Origin: Formivibrio sp.
GTDB taxonomy: Bacteria > Pseudomonadota > Gammaproteobacteria > Burkholderiales > Chitinibacteraceae
Length of the DNA stretch: 64,000 nt
Reading direction: 5' to 3'
Assembly (NCBI GenBank): GCA_031291275.1
Contig: JARLJJ010000327.1
Span: 1-64,000 of the forward strand
Shown here: positions 28,116 to 40,089 of the stretch, in pieces
Numbering within the stretch: the first letter of the stretch is position 1
Layout: each line of letters begins with the position of its first letter
Position numbers and translations under genes: made by a program
Notes under the pieces: generated by a model
What the model saw: the letters and a program-made list of their open reading frames with translations, nothing else
Database searches by the model: none
Told to the model about the DNA's origin: nothing

Positions 28116-28739
28116 TCAGGGCAGGATGCGGATGCCCAGGCTGATCTGGCCGGATCGGTCCCAGCAATCCACAGTGTTGTCATAATCGCTGGTTGCGGTG
28201 CTGCCTTTGCTGGCGCTACTGCGCACGATACCGGTATCCGGCGCGCCATCGTCCATGACCCGATCAAGCTGACAGACGAAACGAGCATCCATGGCGTTGG
28301 TTGCAATACCGCCCACGGTTAGATAATTTGTGTTTGCATCGAAGTGTGCGACGGCCGTGGCAGAGGTGTCCGAAATGCTCCAAGGTTGGCTGAATGCGCT
28401 TTGCGTGTCGGCATTGGTCAGGATACTGGCGTTTTGCAGCACCGCCAATGCGGCAGCGGTTTCGATGGCGGAATCAAGCTGGCCGTTTTTCGTTCCCGTG
28501 CCACCGGTGACTGCCGTACCCGGCGCGGCAGTCCAGCCATCGCCGGGATAGCTGCCGTATTTCTCGTGATAAATATTGAATGCCGTGGCCACTTTGTTGT
28601 ACTGCGCTTGGGCATTTTTGATCTTTGCGCCATCGATCAAATCCCTGCCCTTGAATGCCATTCCCATAATCAGTCCGATGACGACTAAAACAATTGCCAG
28701 CTCCACGAGGGTAAAGCCTTGTTGCCTGTTTGAATGCAT
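28116..28739 (-). CDS. Type IV prepilin-like protein, separate from the pilus operon
   Basis: A 207-residue protein with a textbook prepilin leader: seven-residue MHSNRQQ, cleavage after Gly, then FTLVELAIVLVVIGLIMGM with Glu+5. The N-terminal helix continues through KGRDLIDGAKIKNAQAQYNKVATAFN, followed by YPGDGW and a Cys pair (FVCQ ... VDCWD) that probably closes a C-terminal loop. An excellent ribosome-binding site (GGAGGT) precedes the ATG, fitting high expression. It could be the major pilin for the MSHA-like machine encoded about 6 kb away, or a pseudopilin of another system. Confidence 0.88.
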   Translation of the reverse strand: MHSNRQQGFTLVELAIVLVVIGLIMGMAFKGRDLIDGAKIKNAQAQYNKVATAFNIYHEKYGSYPGDGWTAAPGTAVTGGTGTKNGQLDSAIETAAALAVLQNASILTNADTQSAFSQPWSISDTSATAVAHFDANTNYLTVGGIATNAMDARFVCQLDRVMDDGAPDTGIVRSSASKGSTATSDYDNTVDCWDRSGQISLGIRILP

Positions 28740-28783
28740 GTTGAACCTCCAGTATTGAACAACATGATTTTGATAGTAAATTA

Positions 28784-28800
28784 ACTTGTAAATTACAAGT
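28784..28800. promoter_or_regulatory. 17-bp palindrome in the pilin promoter region
   Basis: ACTTGTAA-A-TTACAAGT is a perfect inverted repeat, 45 bp upstream of the pilin ATG in an AT-rich gap shared with the divergent leuS. Reading on the minus strand, TTGTAA followed by 17 bp and TATCAA could serve as a -35/-10 pair, so the palindrome overlaps the putative -35. It is a plausible operator; the regulator is unknown. Confidence 0.45.
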
Positions 28801-28849
28801 AATTACTAAAAAGATTTTAATAAATTACTTGATAAGTCATAAACTGTAG

Positions 28850-31537
<2,688 letters not shown>

Positions 31538-31552
31538 TTTTATGGAGCTTCA

Positions 31553-32053
31553 ATGCAAGCCAATATGCGTATCCTGATTACCCTGTTGCTTGGACTGGTG
31601 CTGACTGCGTGTGGTTTTCACTTGCGCGGTGGCGGTGAAAGTGGCGGTTTAGCCTTTACTCAGGTGAAGGTGGAGGGCGAAGGCGTTGCCGCCAAAAATT
31701 TGCGCGATTACTTGGCCAATTACAAGGGGGTCGAGCAGGTTAAAGACGGCCCGTCAGAAACCGTGATTCGCGTTTTGAGCGAGCAATACACCAAAGATGT
31801 ATACACCCTGAACAATAGCGGGCGGGTTGCAGAGTATCGACTGAACTACCGGTTGAATTTTTCCGCGACGTACAAAGGTGAGCCGGTGCTGGAAGATGCT
31901 ACGGTGACTGCATCGCGCACCCTGTCCTGGAATGAAAACAATATCTTGAGCAAAGAATCTGAAGAAGCTACCTTGGTCAAGGATATGCAGCGCGACGTGC
32001 TTCAACTGATATTGCGCCGAGTCAGTGCCTCAGTCAGCAAGGCCAAGCAGTGA
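31553..32053 (+). CDS. lptE: LPS assembly lipoprotein LptE
   Basis: A 166-residue outer-membrane lipoprotein with a signal peptide and lipobox LTAC, then GFHLRGG, the conserved LptE start. It plugs the LptD barrel and helps insert LPS into the outer leaflet. GGAG lies upstream of the ATG at 31553. It sits 15 bp after leuS and its stop overlaps holA, the standard leuS-lptE-holA arrangement. Confidence 0.93.
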   Translation: MQANMRILITLLLGLVLTACGFHLRGGGESGGLAFTQVKVEGEGVAAKNLRDYLANYKGVEQVKDGPSETVIRVLSEQYTKDVYTLNNSGRVAEYRLNYRLNFSATYKGEPVLEDATVTASRTLSWNENNILSKESEEATLVKDMQRDVLQLILRRVSASVSKAKQ

Positions 32054-33045
32054 AAGTGGACGAGTTACCGCGTGCATTGGCACGCGGACTTTCTTCGCTC
32101 TATGTGATTCACGGGGATGAAGCACTATTGGCACTGGAGGCTGCGCAACTGATTCGCGATAGCGCGCGAGTTGCTGGCTATACCGAACGCGAAGTGTTGA
32201 CTGTGGAAACGGGATTCGATTGGTCGCGGCTGGCGATGTCCGGCAATTCCTTTTCGTTATTTGCTGAAAAGAAAATGATTGATTTGCGCATCCCGACCGG
32301 CAAACCTGGCGTGGAGGGCGCGAAGACGCTGGAAGCGCAAGCGCGCGATTTGCCGCCCGATACACTGATTCTGATCACCCTGCCCAAACTGGATCGCACC
32401 GGGCTCAATAGCAAATGGTTCAGTGCGCTGGCCGGTGCCGGCGAGGTGATTGAAGCCCGTACGATAGAGCGCAACCAACTGCCAGACTGGATCAATAGCC
32501 GATTGGCGCGGCAGAAGCAGCGCATGGAACCGGAAGCTCTGGCCTTTCTGGCTGATCGGGTTGAGGGCAATTTGCTGGCAGCGCATCAGGAAATCCAAAA
32601 GTTTGCACTGCTTTACCCGGAAGGGATGCTCGCGCTCGAAGATGTTCAGGCTGCCATTACCAATGTGGCTCGCTATGATGTTTTCCAGTTGGGTGCGGCA
32701 CTGCTGGAAGGAGATCGTGCCCGCTTTGCCCGGATGCTCGATGGCCTGCGTGCTGAAGGCGAAGCGCCGCATCTGGTGCTGTGGGCGCTGGCGGAAGAAT
32801 TGCGTACGCTGTACCGTATTGGCAAAGGGTGCAGCGAGAATGTTCCGTTGTTCCAGCTATTCAAGGATCACCGGGTTTGGGGTGAGAAACAGAAACTTGT
32901 CGAGCGGGCATTGCCCCGTATCACTGCCGGAAAATTGCGTAAAGCGCTCGCCCATGCGGCGCGCATCGACGAACTTAACAAAGGCATAGGCGAGGGTGAG
33001 GTCTGGGATGAGCTGTTGGATCTCGCGTTGCCGCTGATGCACTGA
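32050..33045 (+). CDS. holA: DNA polymerase III subunit delta
   Basis: A 331-residue clamp-loader subunit. Motifs include LYVIHGDEALLALEAA at the N-terminus, LRIPTGKPG, and the C-terminal collar region ALAEELRTLYRI. Delta opens the beta clamp within the clamp loader. The start is GTG at 32050, overlapping the lptE stop (GTGA). Confidence 0.94.
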   Translation: MKVDELPRALARGLSSLYVIHGDEALLALEAAQLIRDSARVAGYTEREVLTVETGFDWSRLAMSGNSFSLFAEKKMIDLRIPTGKPGVEGAKTLEAQARDLPPDTLILITLPKLDRTGLNSKWFSALAGAGEVIEARTIERNQLPDWINSRLARQKQRMEPEALAFLADRVEGNLLAAHQEIQKFALLYPEGMLALEDVQAAITNVARYDVFQLGAALLEGDRARFARMLDGLRAEGEAPHLVLWALAEELRTLYRIGKGCSENVPLFQLFKDHRVWGEKQKLVERALPRITAGKLRKALAHAARIDELNKGIGEGEVWDELLDLALPLMH

Positions 33046-33053
33046 GCAAACCT

Positions 33054-34505
33054 ATGAAAGAACAGATTCTTGTCAACGTGACGCCGCGAGAAACCCGCGT
33101 TGCTGCGATTACCGACGGTGTGGTGCAGGATTTGCACATTGAGCGCAGTGCACAGCGTGGCATTGTCGGGAATATCTATCTCGGCGTGGTCAAACGCGTC
33201 CTCCCAGGCATGCAGTCGGCTTTCATCGAGATCGGCCTGGAGCGCGCGGCGTTCCTGCATATTGCCGATGTCATCGAGCAGCGCCAGCATCCGAATGAGC
33301 CGCAACGGATCGAACGTCTGGTGCATGAAGGCCAGAGTGTAGTGGTGCAGGTGATCAAGGATCCGATTGGCACCAAGGGCGCGCGTCTTTCCACCCAGAT
33401 CAGCATTGCCGGACGTTTTCTGGTTTTCCTGCCACAGGAATCGCATATCGGCATTTCGCAGCGCATCGAGGATGATGGCGGGCGGGAATTGCTGCGTGCG
33501 CGGATGGGGCGCCTGCTGGAAGGCGAACATCAAGGCTACATTATCCGCACCTCAGCCGAGCATGCCACCGACGAAGAATTGAAAGCCGATATCGATTACC
33601 TGAACCGCATTTGGGCCGATATCCGCCAGAAAGCACAAACGCTGCCGGCGCAATCGCTGCTGTTCCAGGATCTGTCGTTGCAGCTGCGCGTGTTGCGCGA
33701 TATTGTCACTGCGGAAACCGAGCAAGTCTTGGTCGATTCGCGCGAAAATTTTCAGCGTATGACCGAATTCGCCGAACTGTTTGTGATTGATGTGCTGCCT
33801 CGGGTCAAGCATTACACCGGAGATCGCCCGCTGTTCGAATTGTATGGCATCGAGGCGGAGATCGAAAAAGCGCTGTCGCGTCGGGTCAATCTGAAGTTCG
33901 GTGGTTATCTGATCATGGACCAGACCGAAGCGATGACCACGATCGACGTCAATACCGGCGGGTTTGTCGGGCACCGCAATTTCGACGACACCATCTACAA
34001 GACCAATCTGGAAGCGACGCACGTGATTGCGCGGCAGTTGAGACTGCGCAATCTGGGTGGCATCATCATCGTCGATTTCATCGACATGGATAACGAGGAT
34101 CACCGTAAAGCAGTGTTGGACGAGCTGCAGAAGGCGTTGGCTACGGATCGGACCAAGATCACGCTGTCTGGTTTCACCTCGTTGGGCCTGATCGAGATTA
34201 CCCGCAAGCGTACGCGCGAAAGCCTGGCGCATGTGCTGTGCGAGCCCTGTCCGACTTGTCAGGGCCGCGGTGAAATCAAGACGGCACAAACGGTCTGCTA
34301 CGATATTTTGCGCGAAATTTTGCGCGAAGCTCGCCAGTTCAATGCACGCGAATACCGCATTCTGGCGGCGCAGAATGTGATCGACATGTTGCTGGATGAG
34401 GAATCGACCAGTCTGGCCGAGCTGGCAGACTTTATCGGCAAGCCAATCTACCTCCAGGTGGAAAGTGCCTATACGCAAGAGCAGTACGACGTTGTGCTGA
34501 TGTAA
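33054..34505 (+). CDS. rng: Ribonuclease G
   Basis: A 483-residue endoribonuclease of the RNase E/G family. An S1 domain covers about residues 35-125 (GNIYLGVVKRVLPGMQSAFIEIG). The catalytic centre has TIDVNTGGFVG and IIVDFIDM, providing the metal-binding Asp residues, and the zinc-link is CEPCPTCQGRG. It lacks the long scaffold of RNase E, which fits RNase G, involved in 16S rRNA 5' maturation and mRNA decay. It starts 8 bp after holA. Confidence 0.95.
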   Translation: MKEQILVNVTPRETRVAAITDGVVQDLHIERSAQRGIVGNIYLGVVKRVLPGMQSAFIEIGLERAAFLHIADVIEQRQHPNEPQRIERLVHEGQSVVVQVIKDPIGTKGARLSTQISIAGRFLVFLPQESHIGISQRIEDDGGRELLRARMGRLLEGEHQGYIIRTSAEHATDEELKADIDYLNRIWADIRQKAQTLPAQSLLFQDLSLQLRVLRDIVTAETEQVLVDSRENFQRMTEFAELFVIDVLPRVKHYTGDRPLFELYGIEAEIEKALSRRVNLKFGGYLIMDQTEAMTTIDVNTGGFVGHRNFDDTIYKTNLEATHVIARQLRLRNLGGIIIVDFIDMDNEDHRKAVLDELQKALATDRTKITLSGFTSLGLIEITRKRTRESLAHVLCEPCPTCQGRGEIKTAQTVCYDILREILREARQFNAREYRILAAQNVIDMLLDEESTSLAELADFIGKPIYLQVESAYTQEQYDVVLM

Positions 34506-34517
34506 GCGGGAAGATAC

Positions 34518-35879
34518 ATGAATCCAATTGAACTCCGTGCCGCCACCGGGCTTGCCGGTTTGTATGCCTTGCGCATGCTGGGCATGTTTCTCATTCTCCC
34601 GGTTTTTGCGGTGTATGCCGGAGCCATGCCGGGTGGGAATAACCATGTCCTGATCGGCTTGGCCTTTGGTGCTTTTGGTTTGACCCAGGCTCTGTTGCAA
34701 CTACCGATGGGCATGTGGTCGGATCGTATCGGGCGCAAGCCGGTGATTTATCTGGGCCTAGTGCTGTTCCTGCTGGGCAGCCTGATCTGTGCGCTGGCAA
34801 GCAATATTGGCTGGTTGATTCTTGGCCGTGCCGTGCAGGGAGCCGGTGCAATTTCTGCGGCTGTGACTGCCTTGCTGGCTGATTTAACCCGAGAAGAAAA
34901 TCGGACCCGTGCGATGGCCATGATCGGCGGATCCATTGCCACGACCTTTGCCGTTTCCCTGGTGCTTGCCCCCAAGCTTGCCTCCTGGATCGGCTTGTCC
35001 GGCATCTTCCTGCTGACCGCAGCGCTGGCGCTGGCCGCCATGCTGGCGGTGCGATTTTATATTCCGCAGCCGCTTATTACCCGTTTCCATTCCGATACTG
35101 AAACCAGCCGGGCGCGCTTGCCGGCAGTGCTGCGTCATCCGCAATTGCAACGACTAAACTATGGTGTTTTTGCGCTGCATGCGGCGCAAATGGCCATGTT
35201 CACGGTACTGCCGCTGATTTTGACTAAGGTGGGTGGAATTGATATTCAGCATCACTGGGAGGTCTATCTGCCAGTGGTCCTGGGCGGCTTTGTCTTGATG
35301 GTGCCGGCAGTTATTTATGGCGAAAAAAAGCATCACCTCAAGGGCGTATTCGTTTTTTCCATCGCCTTGATGCTTGTGGCGCAGATTGGCATGGCCCTCT
35401 GGCTACCCAGCCTTTCCAGTATCGTGCTCTGGCTAGTATTGTATTTTGTGGCATTCAATATTCTGGAAGCGACCCAGCCATCGTTGATTTCCAAGATCGC
35501 TCCGGTCGATGCCAAAGGGACGGCGATGGGGGTGTACAACACCTGCCAATCGCTTAGCATGTTTGTCGGCTCCGCTTTGGCTGGCTGGCTCTACCATCAA
35601 TGGGGCAGTGAATCGGTCTTTGCTTTTTGTGCCGTATTGATGGCGGTGTGGCTGCTGCTGGCGCTGGGCATGCAGACACCAAAACCTGTGAAAATGCAGA
35701 TGTTCCACATTGGTGAGAACTGGAAAGGCGAACCGGCGGCGCTCTCTGCTAAACTGCGCCAGATCGATGGCGTGGTTGAAGCCGTTGTATTGACCGAAGA
35801 ACGTGTGGCGCTGCTTAAAGTACTTCAGGATGGCTGGAACGAAGCTGGCGCCAAAGAACTGATTGAGGAGACTAACTGA
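34518..35879 (+). CDS. MFS transporter, YajR-like with C-terminal ferredoxin-like domain
   Basis: A 453-residue transporter with 12 membrane segments. Motif A appears as [14 protein letters not shown] after the second helix. A soluble C-terminal domain of about 65 residues ([16 protein letters not shown], then [13 protein letters not shown]) resembles the ferredoxin-like YAM domain of E. coli YajR. The substrate is unknown. It overlaps the over-long ssb ORF of the track, but not the true ssb start at 35881. Confidence 0.87.
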   Translation: MNPIELRAATGLAGLYALRMLGMFLILPVFAVYAGAMPGGNNHVLIGLAFGAFGLTQALLQLPMGMWSDRIGRKPVIYLGLVLFLLGSLICALASNIGWLILGRAVQGAGAISAAVTALLADLTREENRTRAMAMIGGSIATTFAVSLVLAPKLASWIGLSGIFLLTAALALAAMLAVRFYIPQPLITRFHSDTETSRARLPAVLRHPQLQRLNYGVFALHAAQMAMFTVLPLILTKVGGIDIQHHWEVYLPVVLGGFVLMVPAVIYGEKKHHLKGVFVFSIALMLVAQIGMALWLPSLSSIVLWLVLYFVAFNILEATQPSLISKIAPVDAKGTAMGVYNTCQSLSMFVGSALAGWLYHQWGSESVFAFCAVLMAVWLLLALGMQTPKPVKMQMFHIGENWKGEPAALSAKLRQIDGVVEAVVLTEERVALLKVLQDGWNEAGAKELIEETN

Positions 35880-35880
35880 C

Positions 35881-36366
35881 ATGGCATCACTTAACAAAGT
35901 TCTGCTGATCGGCAACCTGGGCCGTGACCCGGAAAACCGCTTCCTGCCTTCCGGCGGTGCCGTATGCAATTTCAGCATTGCGACGACCGACCGGTTTACC
36001 GATAAATCGGGCCAAAAGCAGGAACGGACCGAATGGCACAATATCGTGATGTACGGAAAACTGGCGGAAATCGCCTCGCAGTACCTCAAAAAAGGTTCGG
36101 CGGTGTATGTGGAAGGCCGTTTGCAAACGCGCAAATGGCAGGACAAAAATACCGGCGCTGATCGCTATAGCACCGAAATCATCGCCGACCAGATGCAGAT
36201 GCTGGGCGGGCGTGGCCAGGGCGGCGCTCAATCCGGTCCGGAAGATTACAACCAGGAATATAGCCCGGCACCGCAACAATCCGCACCGGCGGCTGCCAGA
36301 CCGGCACCGGCTGCAGGCAAGCCCGCTGCCAAATTTGATGATTTTGAGGACGACATTCCGTTTTAA
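35881..36366 (+). CDS. ssb: Single-stranded DNA-binding protein
   Basis: A 161-residue SSB: an OB-fold in the first 110 residues ([50 protein letters not shown]), a Gln/Pro/Ala-rich linker, and the acidic tip DDIPF that recruits partner proteins. The start is the ATG at 35881 with GAGGAG upstream; the track ORF begins 18 bp too early inside the preceding gene. An intrinsic terminator follows. Confidence 0.96.
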   Translation: MASLNKVLLIGNLGRDPENRFLPSGGAVCNFSIATTDRFTDKSGQKQERTEWHNIVMYGKLAEIASQYLKKGSAVYVEGRLQTRKWQDKNTGADRYSTEIIADQMQMLGGRGQGGAQSGPEDYNQEYSPAPQQSAPAAARPAPAAGKPAAKFDDFEDDIPF

Positions 36367-36392
36367 TTTACACTTTGGATAATAAGTGTAAT

Positions 36393-36427
36393 AAAAGCCC
36401 GGCTAACCGATTGATGGCCGGGCTTTT
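36393..36427 (+). terminator. Intrinsic terminator after ssb
   Basis: AAAAGCCCGGC and GCCGGGCTTTT pair over a 13-base loop, with a T-run at the end. It lies 27 bp after the ssb stop and closes the leuS-to-ssb group. It may also act on the opposite strand, as the A-run is symmetric. Confidence 0.88.
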
Positions 36428-36522
36428 CATTGGGCTAAGCATGACATTGGTATTGAAAAAAGGTGTGCGACTACGGGTATAGGCGCGGATTTCCTTTTGA
36501 ACGCAATAAGTATCTCGATATT

Positions 36523-37425
36523 TCAGTCGATCAGCATATCGTGTTCGATCCAGTCGGTGACCGAGATGTGCTGCGGCGTCCAACCCAACTCGCGTCGCGC
36601 ACGGACAGCGCGGACGCGGCTGTTTGATCCGAAAGAATAACGCGCATGGCCTTCGCCCCATTCGCGCGTGGCTTCCTCGACAGTCCAAGATTGGACTGCG
36701 CCGAGATCAAGACGGCGTGCGATGGCTGCGCTAATTTCGGCGTAAGAAGCCTCGCCGTTTTCGACGAAATAAAATGCGCCGGCGGGTGCCTTCTCTAGCG
36801 CCATCTGGTACAGCGTGGCCACGTCATGAATATGTACATTGGACCAGCGGTTGATGCCGCGGCCGACGATACGTACCACGCCGCTGGTTTGTGCCTGTTC
36901 TACCAGTGGTGGTATTTGCACGCTGTTGGCATGCAGTCCGTTGCCCGTACCGTAAATCATGGTGTTGCACAGCACGATGGCGCGTACGCCTTCCTTGGCC
37001 GCAGACAGGATCAGGTTGTCGACAGCGTGGCGTGCCTGTTTCCCCGGTTCGACGATGAAGGGCGTGTTCTCGTCGAAAATATGTTCGGACAAGATATCGC
37101 CTTGAACGTCGTCGCCAATTACGCTGGAGCCGCTGGTGTGCAGAAAGGGTTTGCCGGAACCGCGCAAGCCATGCAGCAGGGCTTCAACCGCGGCGCGATG
37201 GTCGCTGCTGGCCGCGTTGATGACCGCATCGGCTTGCTGTGCTTCAAGGACAAGCAGATCGTGGTCATCCAGCGTGCCGAGGACTGGTGCAATGCCGAGG
37301 GCGGCCAGACGGTCGGCTTGTTCCGGGTTGCGAACCAGTCCGCGCAGGGTATGACCTGCATCTTGCAGATGCCTGGCGACCGAACCGCCGATGTAACCGG
37401 CAGCGCCGGTGATGAAGATGTTCAT
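36523..37425 (-). CDS. NAD(P)-dependent epimerase/dehydratase family protein
   Basis: A 300-residue Rossmann-fold protein. The cofactor loop is GAAGYIGGSVARHL at residues 7-20, followed by NPEQADRLAALG and the DAVINAAS stretch typical of the atypical/extended SDR family. IYGTGNGL sits where extended SDRs have their Tyr region. The substrate is unknown. It has a good ribosome-binding site (AAAGGAAA) and is divergent from a LysR gene that probably regulates it. Confidence 0.85.
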   Translation of the reverse strand: MNIFITGAAGYIGGSVARHLQDAGHTLRGLVRNPEQADRLAALGIAPVLGTLDDHDLLVLEAQQADAVINAASSDHRAAVEALLHGLRGSGKPFLHTSGSSVIGDDVQGDILSEHIFDENTPFIVEPGKQARHAVDNLILSAAKEGVRAIVLCNTMIYGTGNGLHANSVQIPPLVEQAQTSGVVRIVGRGINRWSNVHIHDVATLYQMALEKAPAGAFYFVENGEASYAEISAAIARRLDLGAVQSWTVEEATREWGEGHARYSFGSNSRVRAVRARRELGWTPQHISVTDWIEHDMLID

Positions 37426-37541
37426 GTGTTTTCCTTTGAATGGGGTGAATGCCGATGGCCAGTATGGACGCTTGCAGCTTGCTCAATAAGCCCTGTATAA
37501 GCACAAGATACTTGCTTGAAAATCAATAGTAGGAGGCGCAG

Positions 37542-38435
37542 ATGAAAAGCACGCTGGAAGAGCTCATCGCCTTTCGTACCGTGGTAGACAGCGGCTCCAT
37601 CACTGCTGCCGCAGAGCAACTGAAGCAGACCGTGTCGGGCGTCAGCCGCGCGCTGCGCCGTCTCGAAGCCAAGCTCGATACCACGCTGTTGCACCGTACT
37701 ACTCGACGCTTGGGTCTGACCGAAGAAGGCGAACGGTTTTTGGCGCATGCACGCATTGCTCTGGCTTCGCTGGATGAGGCGGAGGAGCTGCTGATCGTGC
37801 ACCGAGAACAACCGGCAGGGCGGCTGCGCGTGAATGCGGCCATGCCATTCATGCTGCACGTGATTGTGCCGCTGATACCGGAGTTCCGGCTTCGTTACCC
37901 ACTGATTGAACTTGAACTCAACACCAATGACTTGGTAATCGATCTGCTGGAAGAAGATACCGACGTGGCGATTCGTATCGGGCCGCTACGCGATTCGACA
38001 TTGCACGCACGCGTATTGGGCAGTAATCGTCTGCGCGTGCTGGCTAGCCCGGCCTATCTCAAGGCGCATGGCCGACCGACAAACATTAGCGATCTGGTCG
38101 CCAATCACGTACTGCTGGGTTTCAATCAGCCTGATTCGCTCAATGATTGGCCACTGCGGGGGCCGCACGGTGATTGCCTGCGCATTGCCCCGGCCGTGCG
38201 TGCATCCAGCGGCGAGACGCTGCGCCAGTTGGCCGTGAATGGAACCGGTATCGTTTGCCTCGCCGATTTCATGACGTTGGCCGATCAGGCGCGCGGCGTT
38301 CTACTGCAAGTTTTGTCACAAGACACCGTGGAGGTGCGCCAGCCGGTCCATGCGGTTTACTACCGTAACACGCAACTTGCCGCGCGAGTGGCCTGCTTCC
38401 TGGATTTCATCAGCGAACGCCTTGGTGCAGAGTAA
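37542..38435 (+). CDS. LysR family transcriptional regulator (divergent to epimerase)
   Basis: A 297-residue LTTR. The winged helix-turn-helix covers about residues 1-60 (ELIAFRTVVDSGSITAAAEQL, SRALRRLEAKL, LHRTTRRLGLTEEG), followed by a PBP2-like effector domain. The subgroup resembles the DsdC/YafC-type LTTRs with VRASSGETLRQLAV near the C-terminus. A strong AGGAGG precedes the ATG. It is transcribed away from the epimerase gene across about 116 bp, the usual LTTR-target layout. Confidence 0.9.
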   Translation: MKSTLEELIAFRTVVDSGSITAAAEQLKQTVSGVSRALRRLEAKLDTTLLHRTTRRLGLTEEGERFLAHARIALASLDEAEELLIVHREQPAGRLRVNAAMPFMLHVIVPLIPEFRLRYPLIELELNTNDLVIDLLEEDTDVAIRIGPLRDSTLHARVLGSNRLRVLASPAYLKAHGRPTNISDLVANHVLLGFNQPDSLNDWPLRGPHGDCLRIAPAVRASSGETLRQLAVNGTGIVCLADFMTLADQARGVLLQVLSQDTVEVRQPVHAVYYRNTQLAARVACFLDFISERLGAE

Positions 38436-38468
38436 CGTTTGCCGGTGGTTGCGCTGCGATCTTGGGTG

Positions 38469-39167
38469 TCAACGTGAAGTCGAGGCATCCTGACCGAACA
38501 GGATTTTCTTCGCTGTATCATCAACAACCGGGGATGTATTGATCTCCTTGGCCAGTGCATAGGCGCGTTCAGTCGCGGGGCGTGTACGGATGCGTTCGAA
38601 CCACTGCGCAAGATGCGGGAAGTCTTCCAGTTTCTGCTGCTGGCGCTCGTACGGCACGATCCAGGGATAGCAAGCCATATCGGCAATCGAGTAGTCGCCA
38701 GCAATGAATTCACGCCCATCGCCCAGATGCTTGTTCAGCACGCCATACAACCGCGCGGTTTCCTTCACGTAGCGCTCAATCGCGTAGGGCAGTTTTTCCG
38801 GCGCGTATTGACTGAAATGGTGGTTTTGCCCTGCCATCGGTCCAAGCCCGGCCATTTGCCAGAATAACCACTGTAGTGTCTCGCTCCGACCGCGCAAGTT
38901 CTGCGGGATGAAGCGGCCGATTTTGTCGGCGAGGTAAAGCAGGATCGCGCCGGATTCAAAGATCGGGAGTGGCTCGCCGCCATCCGCAGGGGCATGATCG
39001 ACGATGGCCGGAATGCGGTTGTTCGGCGCGATACGCAGGAATTCGGGCTTGAATTGCTCGCCGCGGCCAATATGTACCGGCACGATACGGTAGGGCAGAC
39101 CGGCTTCTTCAAGGAACAGCGTGATCTTGTGCCCGTTGGGCGTGGTCCAGTAGTAAAGATCGATCAT
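38469..39167 (-). CDS. Glutathione S-transferase, YfcG/YghU-like (nu class)
   Basis: A 232-residue GST. The N-terminal thioredoxin-like domain begins MIDLYYWTTPNGHKITLFLEEAG; the TPNGHK motif is typical of nu-class GSTs such as YfcG, which have disulfide-bond reductase and peroxidase activity. The glutathione-binding ESGAILLYLADK and the helical C-terminal domain with IADMACYPWI follow. The start is the ATG at 39167; the 25 extra residues of the track ORF are not family sequence. Convergent with the LysR gene. Confidence 0.9.
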   Translation of the reverse strand: MIDLYYWTTPNGHKITLFLEEAGLPYRIVPVHIGRGEQFKPEFLRIAPNNRIPAIVDHAPADGGEPLPIFESGAILLYLADKIGRFIPQNLRGRSETLQWLFWQMAGLGPMAGQNHHFSQYAPEKLPYAIERYVKETARLYGVLNKHLGDGREFIAGDYSIADMACYPWIVPYERQQQKLEDFPHLAQWFERIRTRPATERAYALAKEINTSPVVDDTAKKILFGQDASTSR

Positions 39168-39445
39168 GTCTAGACTCCAGTGGGTGATTCGCCAAGATGT
39201 ACATCGGCATTGACTTCGGTTTTGAAGGCGTGCAGCTTTCAAATGGAAGCATTATGCGGGGGTGGTCCGGTGTTTGTTAATAGCTACAATTCCCCGTTCT
39301 TGTTGGTTGCGGTGCGGGATTCGGTCAGCGCGAGGATGACTGCGGCTGGATGTCGGGCCAATCAGCCAAGAGAGCGGCGAACGCCATAAATAGTTCATGT
39401 AAAACGCATAGAGTAGTCACTTCCCTGCTCACGCCACCGACGAAA

Positions 39446-39901
39446 ATGAAACCGTCCCCAGGCTGTAAATGGTTTTTGCTCGTTCTGCTACTGACATTTA
39501 CCGAGCATGTTCAGGCGTCGCCAGCGTGCGCCGCCACGATTGACGAATTGCGCGGGATCATGGGCGATCAGGCATTTCCGTTGCGATGGGAAGAGACCTC
39601 GATGGATGATGGCAAACCCCTGATGGTTTCTATCGTTGAAAAGAACGGCGGGCTTTTCCTGGAGTTCATCAAGACCAGAGAAGGTTTGTGGGCCGAGAGT
39701 GCCGGTGTTGTTTGCAAGATTGGTGCGGAAATCGAAACCCGGTTTACCGCGGAGCAAATCCGGCTGGGCCCGGCGGCTAGCTGGTTGTTGCGCCAGGCTT
39801 TGGGTGGAGGCGGGAAATTTATCCTGACCCGGATTGGGCCAGATCAGTTGCGAATTGCAACCAGCGGCTGGAATGGCGATTTTTCTTCAGTGAGCAAATA
39901 A
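39446..39901 (+). CDS. Hypothetical exported protein
   Basis: A 151-residue protein with a predicted Sec signal peptide (basic MKPSPGCK, hydrophobic WFLLVLLLTF, then VQASPA with probable cleavage after Ala). The mature part has two Cys residues and a beta-rich C-terminal region (TRIGPDQLRIATSGWNGDF). I recognise no family. It may be periplasmic. It is flanked by unrelated genes and preceded by about 280 bp in which I see no feature, so its promoter is not assigned. The start at 39446 puts the signal peptide at the N-terminus. Confidence 0.7.
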   Translation: MKPSPGCKWFLLVLLLTFTEHVQASPACAATIDELRGIMGDQAFPLRWEETSMDDGKPLMVSIVEKNGGLFLEFIKTREGLWAESAGVVCKIGAEIETRFTAEQIRLGPAASWLLRQALGGGGKFILTRIGPDQLRIATSGWNGDFSSVSK

Positions 39902-40045
39902 CTGGATGGGTCTGCGCAGGATGGAGAATGCCGTTATTTTTCGCTTCGAGTTGTTGAAGTCTCCGTTCGGGGACTTCTGCTGCTGAGGTTTGTCGGCGAT
40001 CCGGCCCGGAGAGTGTTCATGTTTTGTTGATGGCTTGGCGGGGCA

Positions 40046-40084
40046 GGTTTCCGGCAATGAGCAGCCCTCTCTTTGCCGGAAACC
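40046..40084 (-). terminator. Long-stem hairpin after the idonate dehydrogenase gene
   Basis: GGTTTCCGGCAA and TTGCCGGAAACC form a 12-bp perfect stem around a 15-base loop, 6 bp beyond the idnD-like stop. It should form strongly in RNA; no long U-tract follows, so efficiency is uncertain. Confidence 0.6.
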
Positions 40085-40089
40085 GCTCG

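Noticed and set aside
33552-34700. 382-codon minus-strand ORF
   Set aside because: Antisense to rng and the start of the YajR-like gene; no family features.
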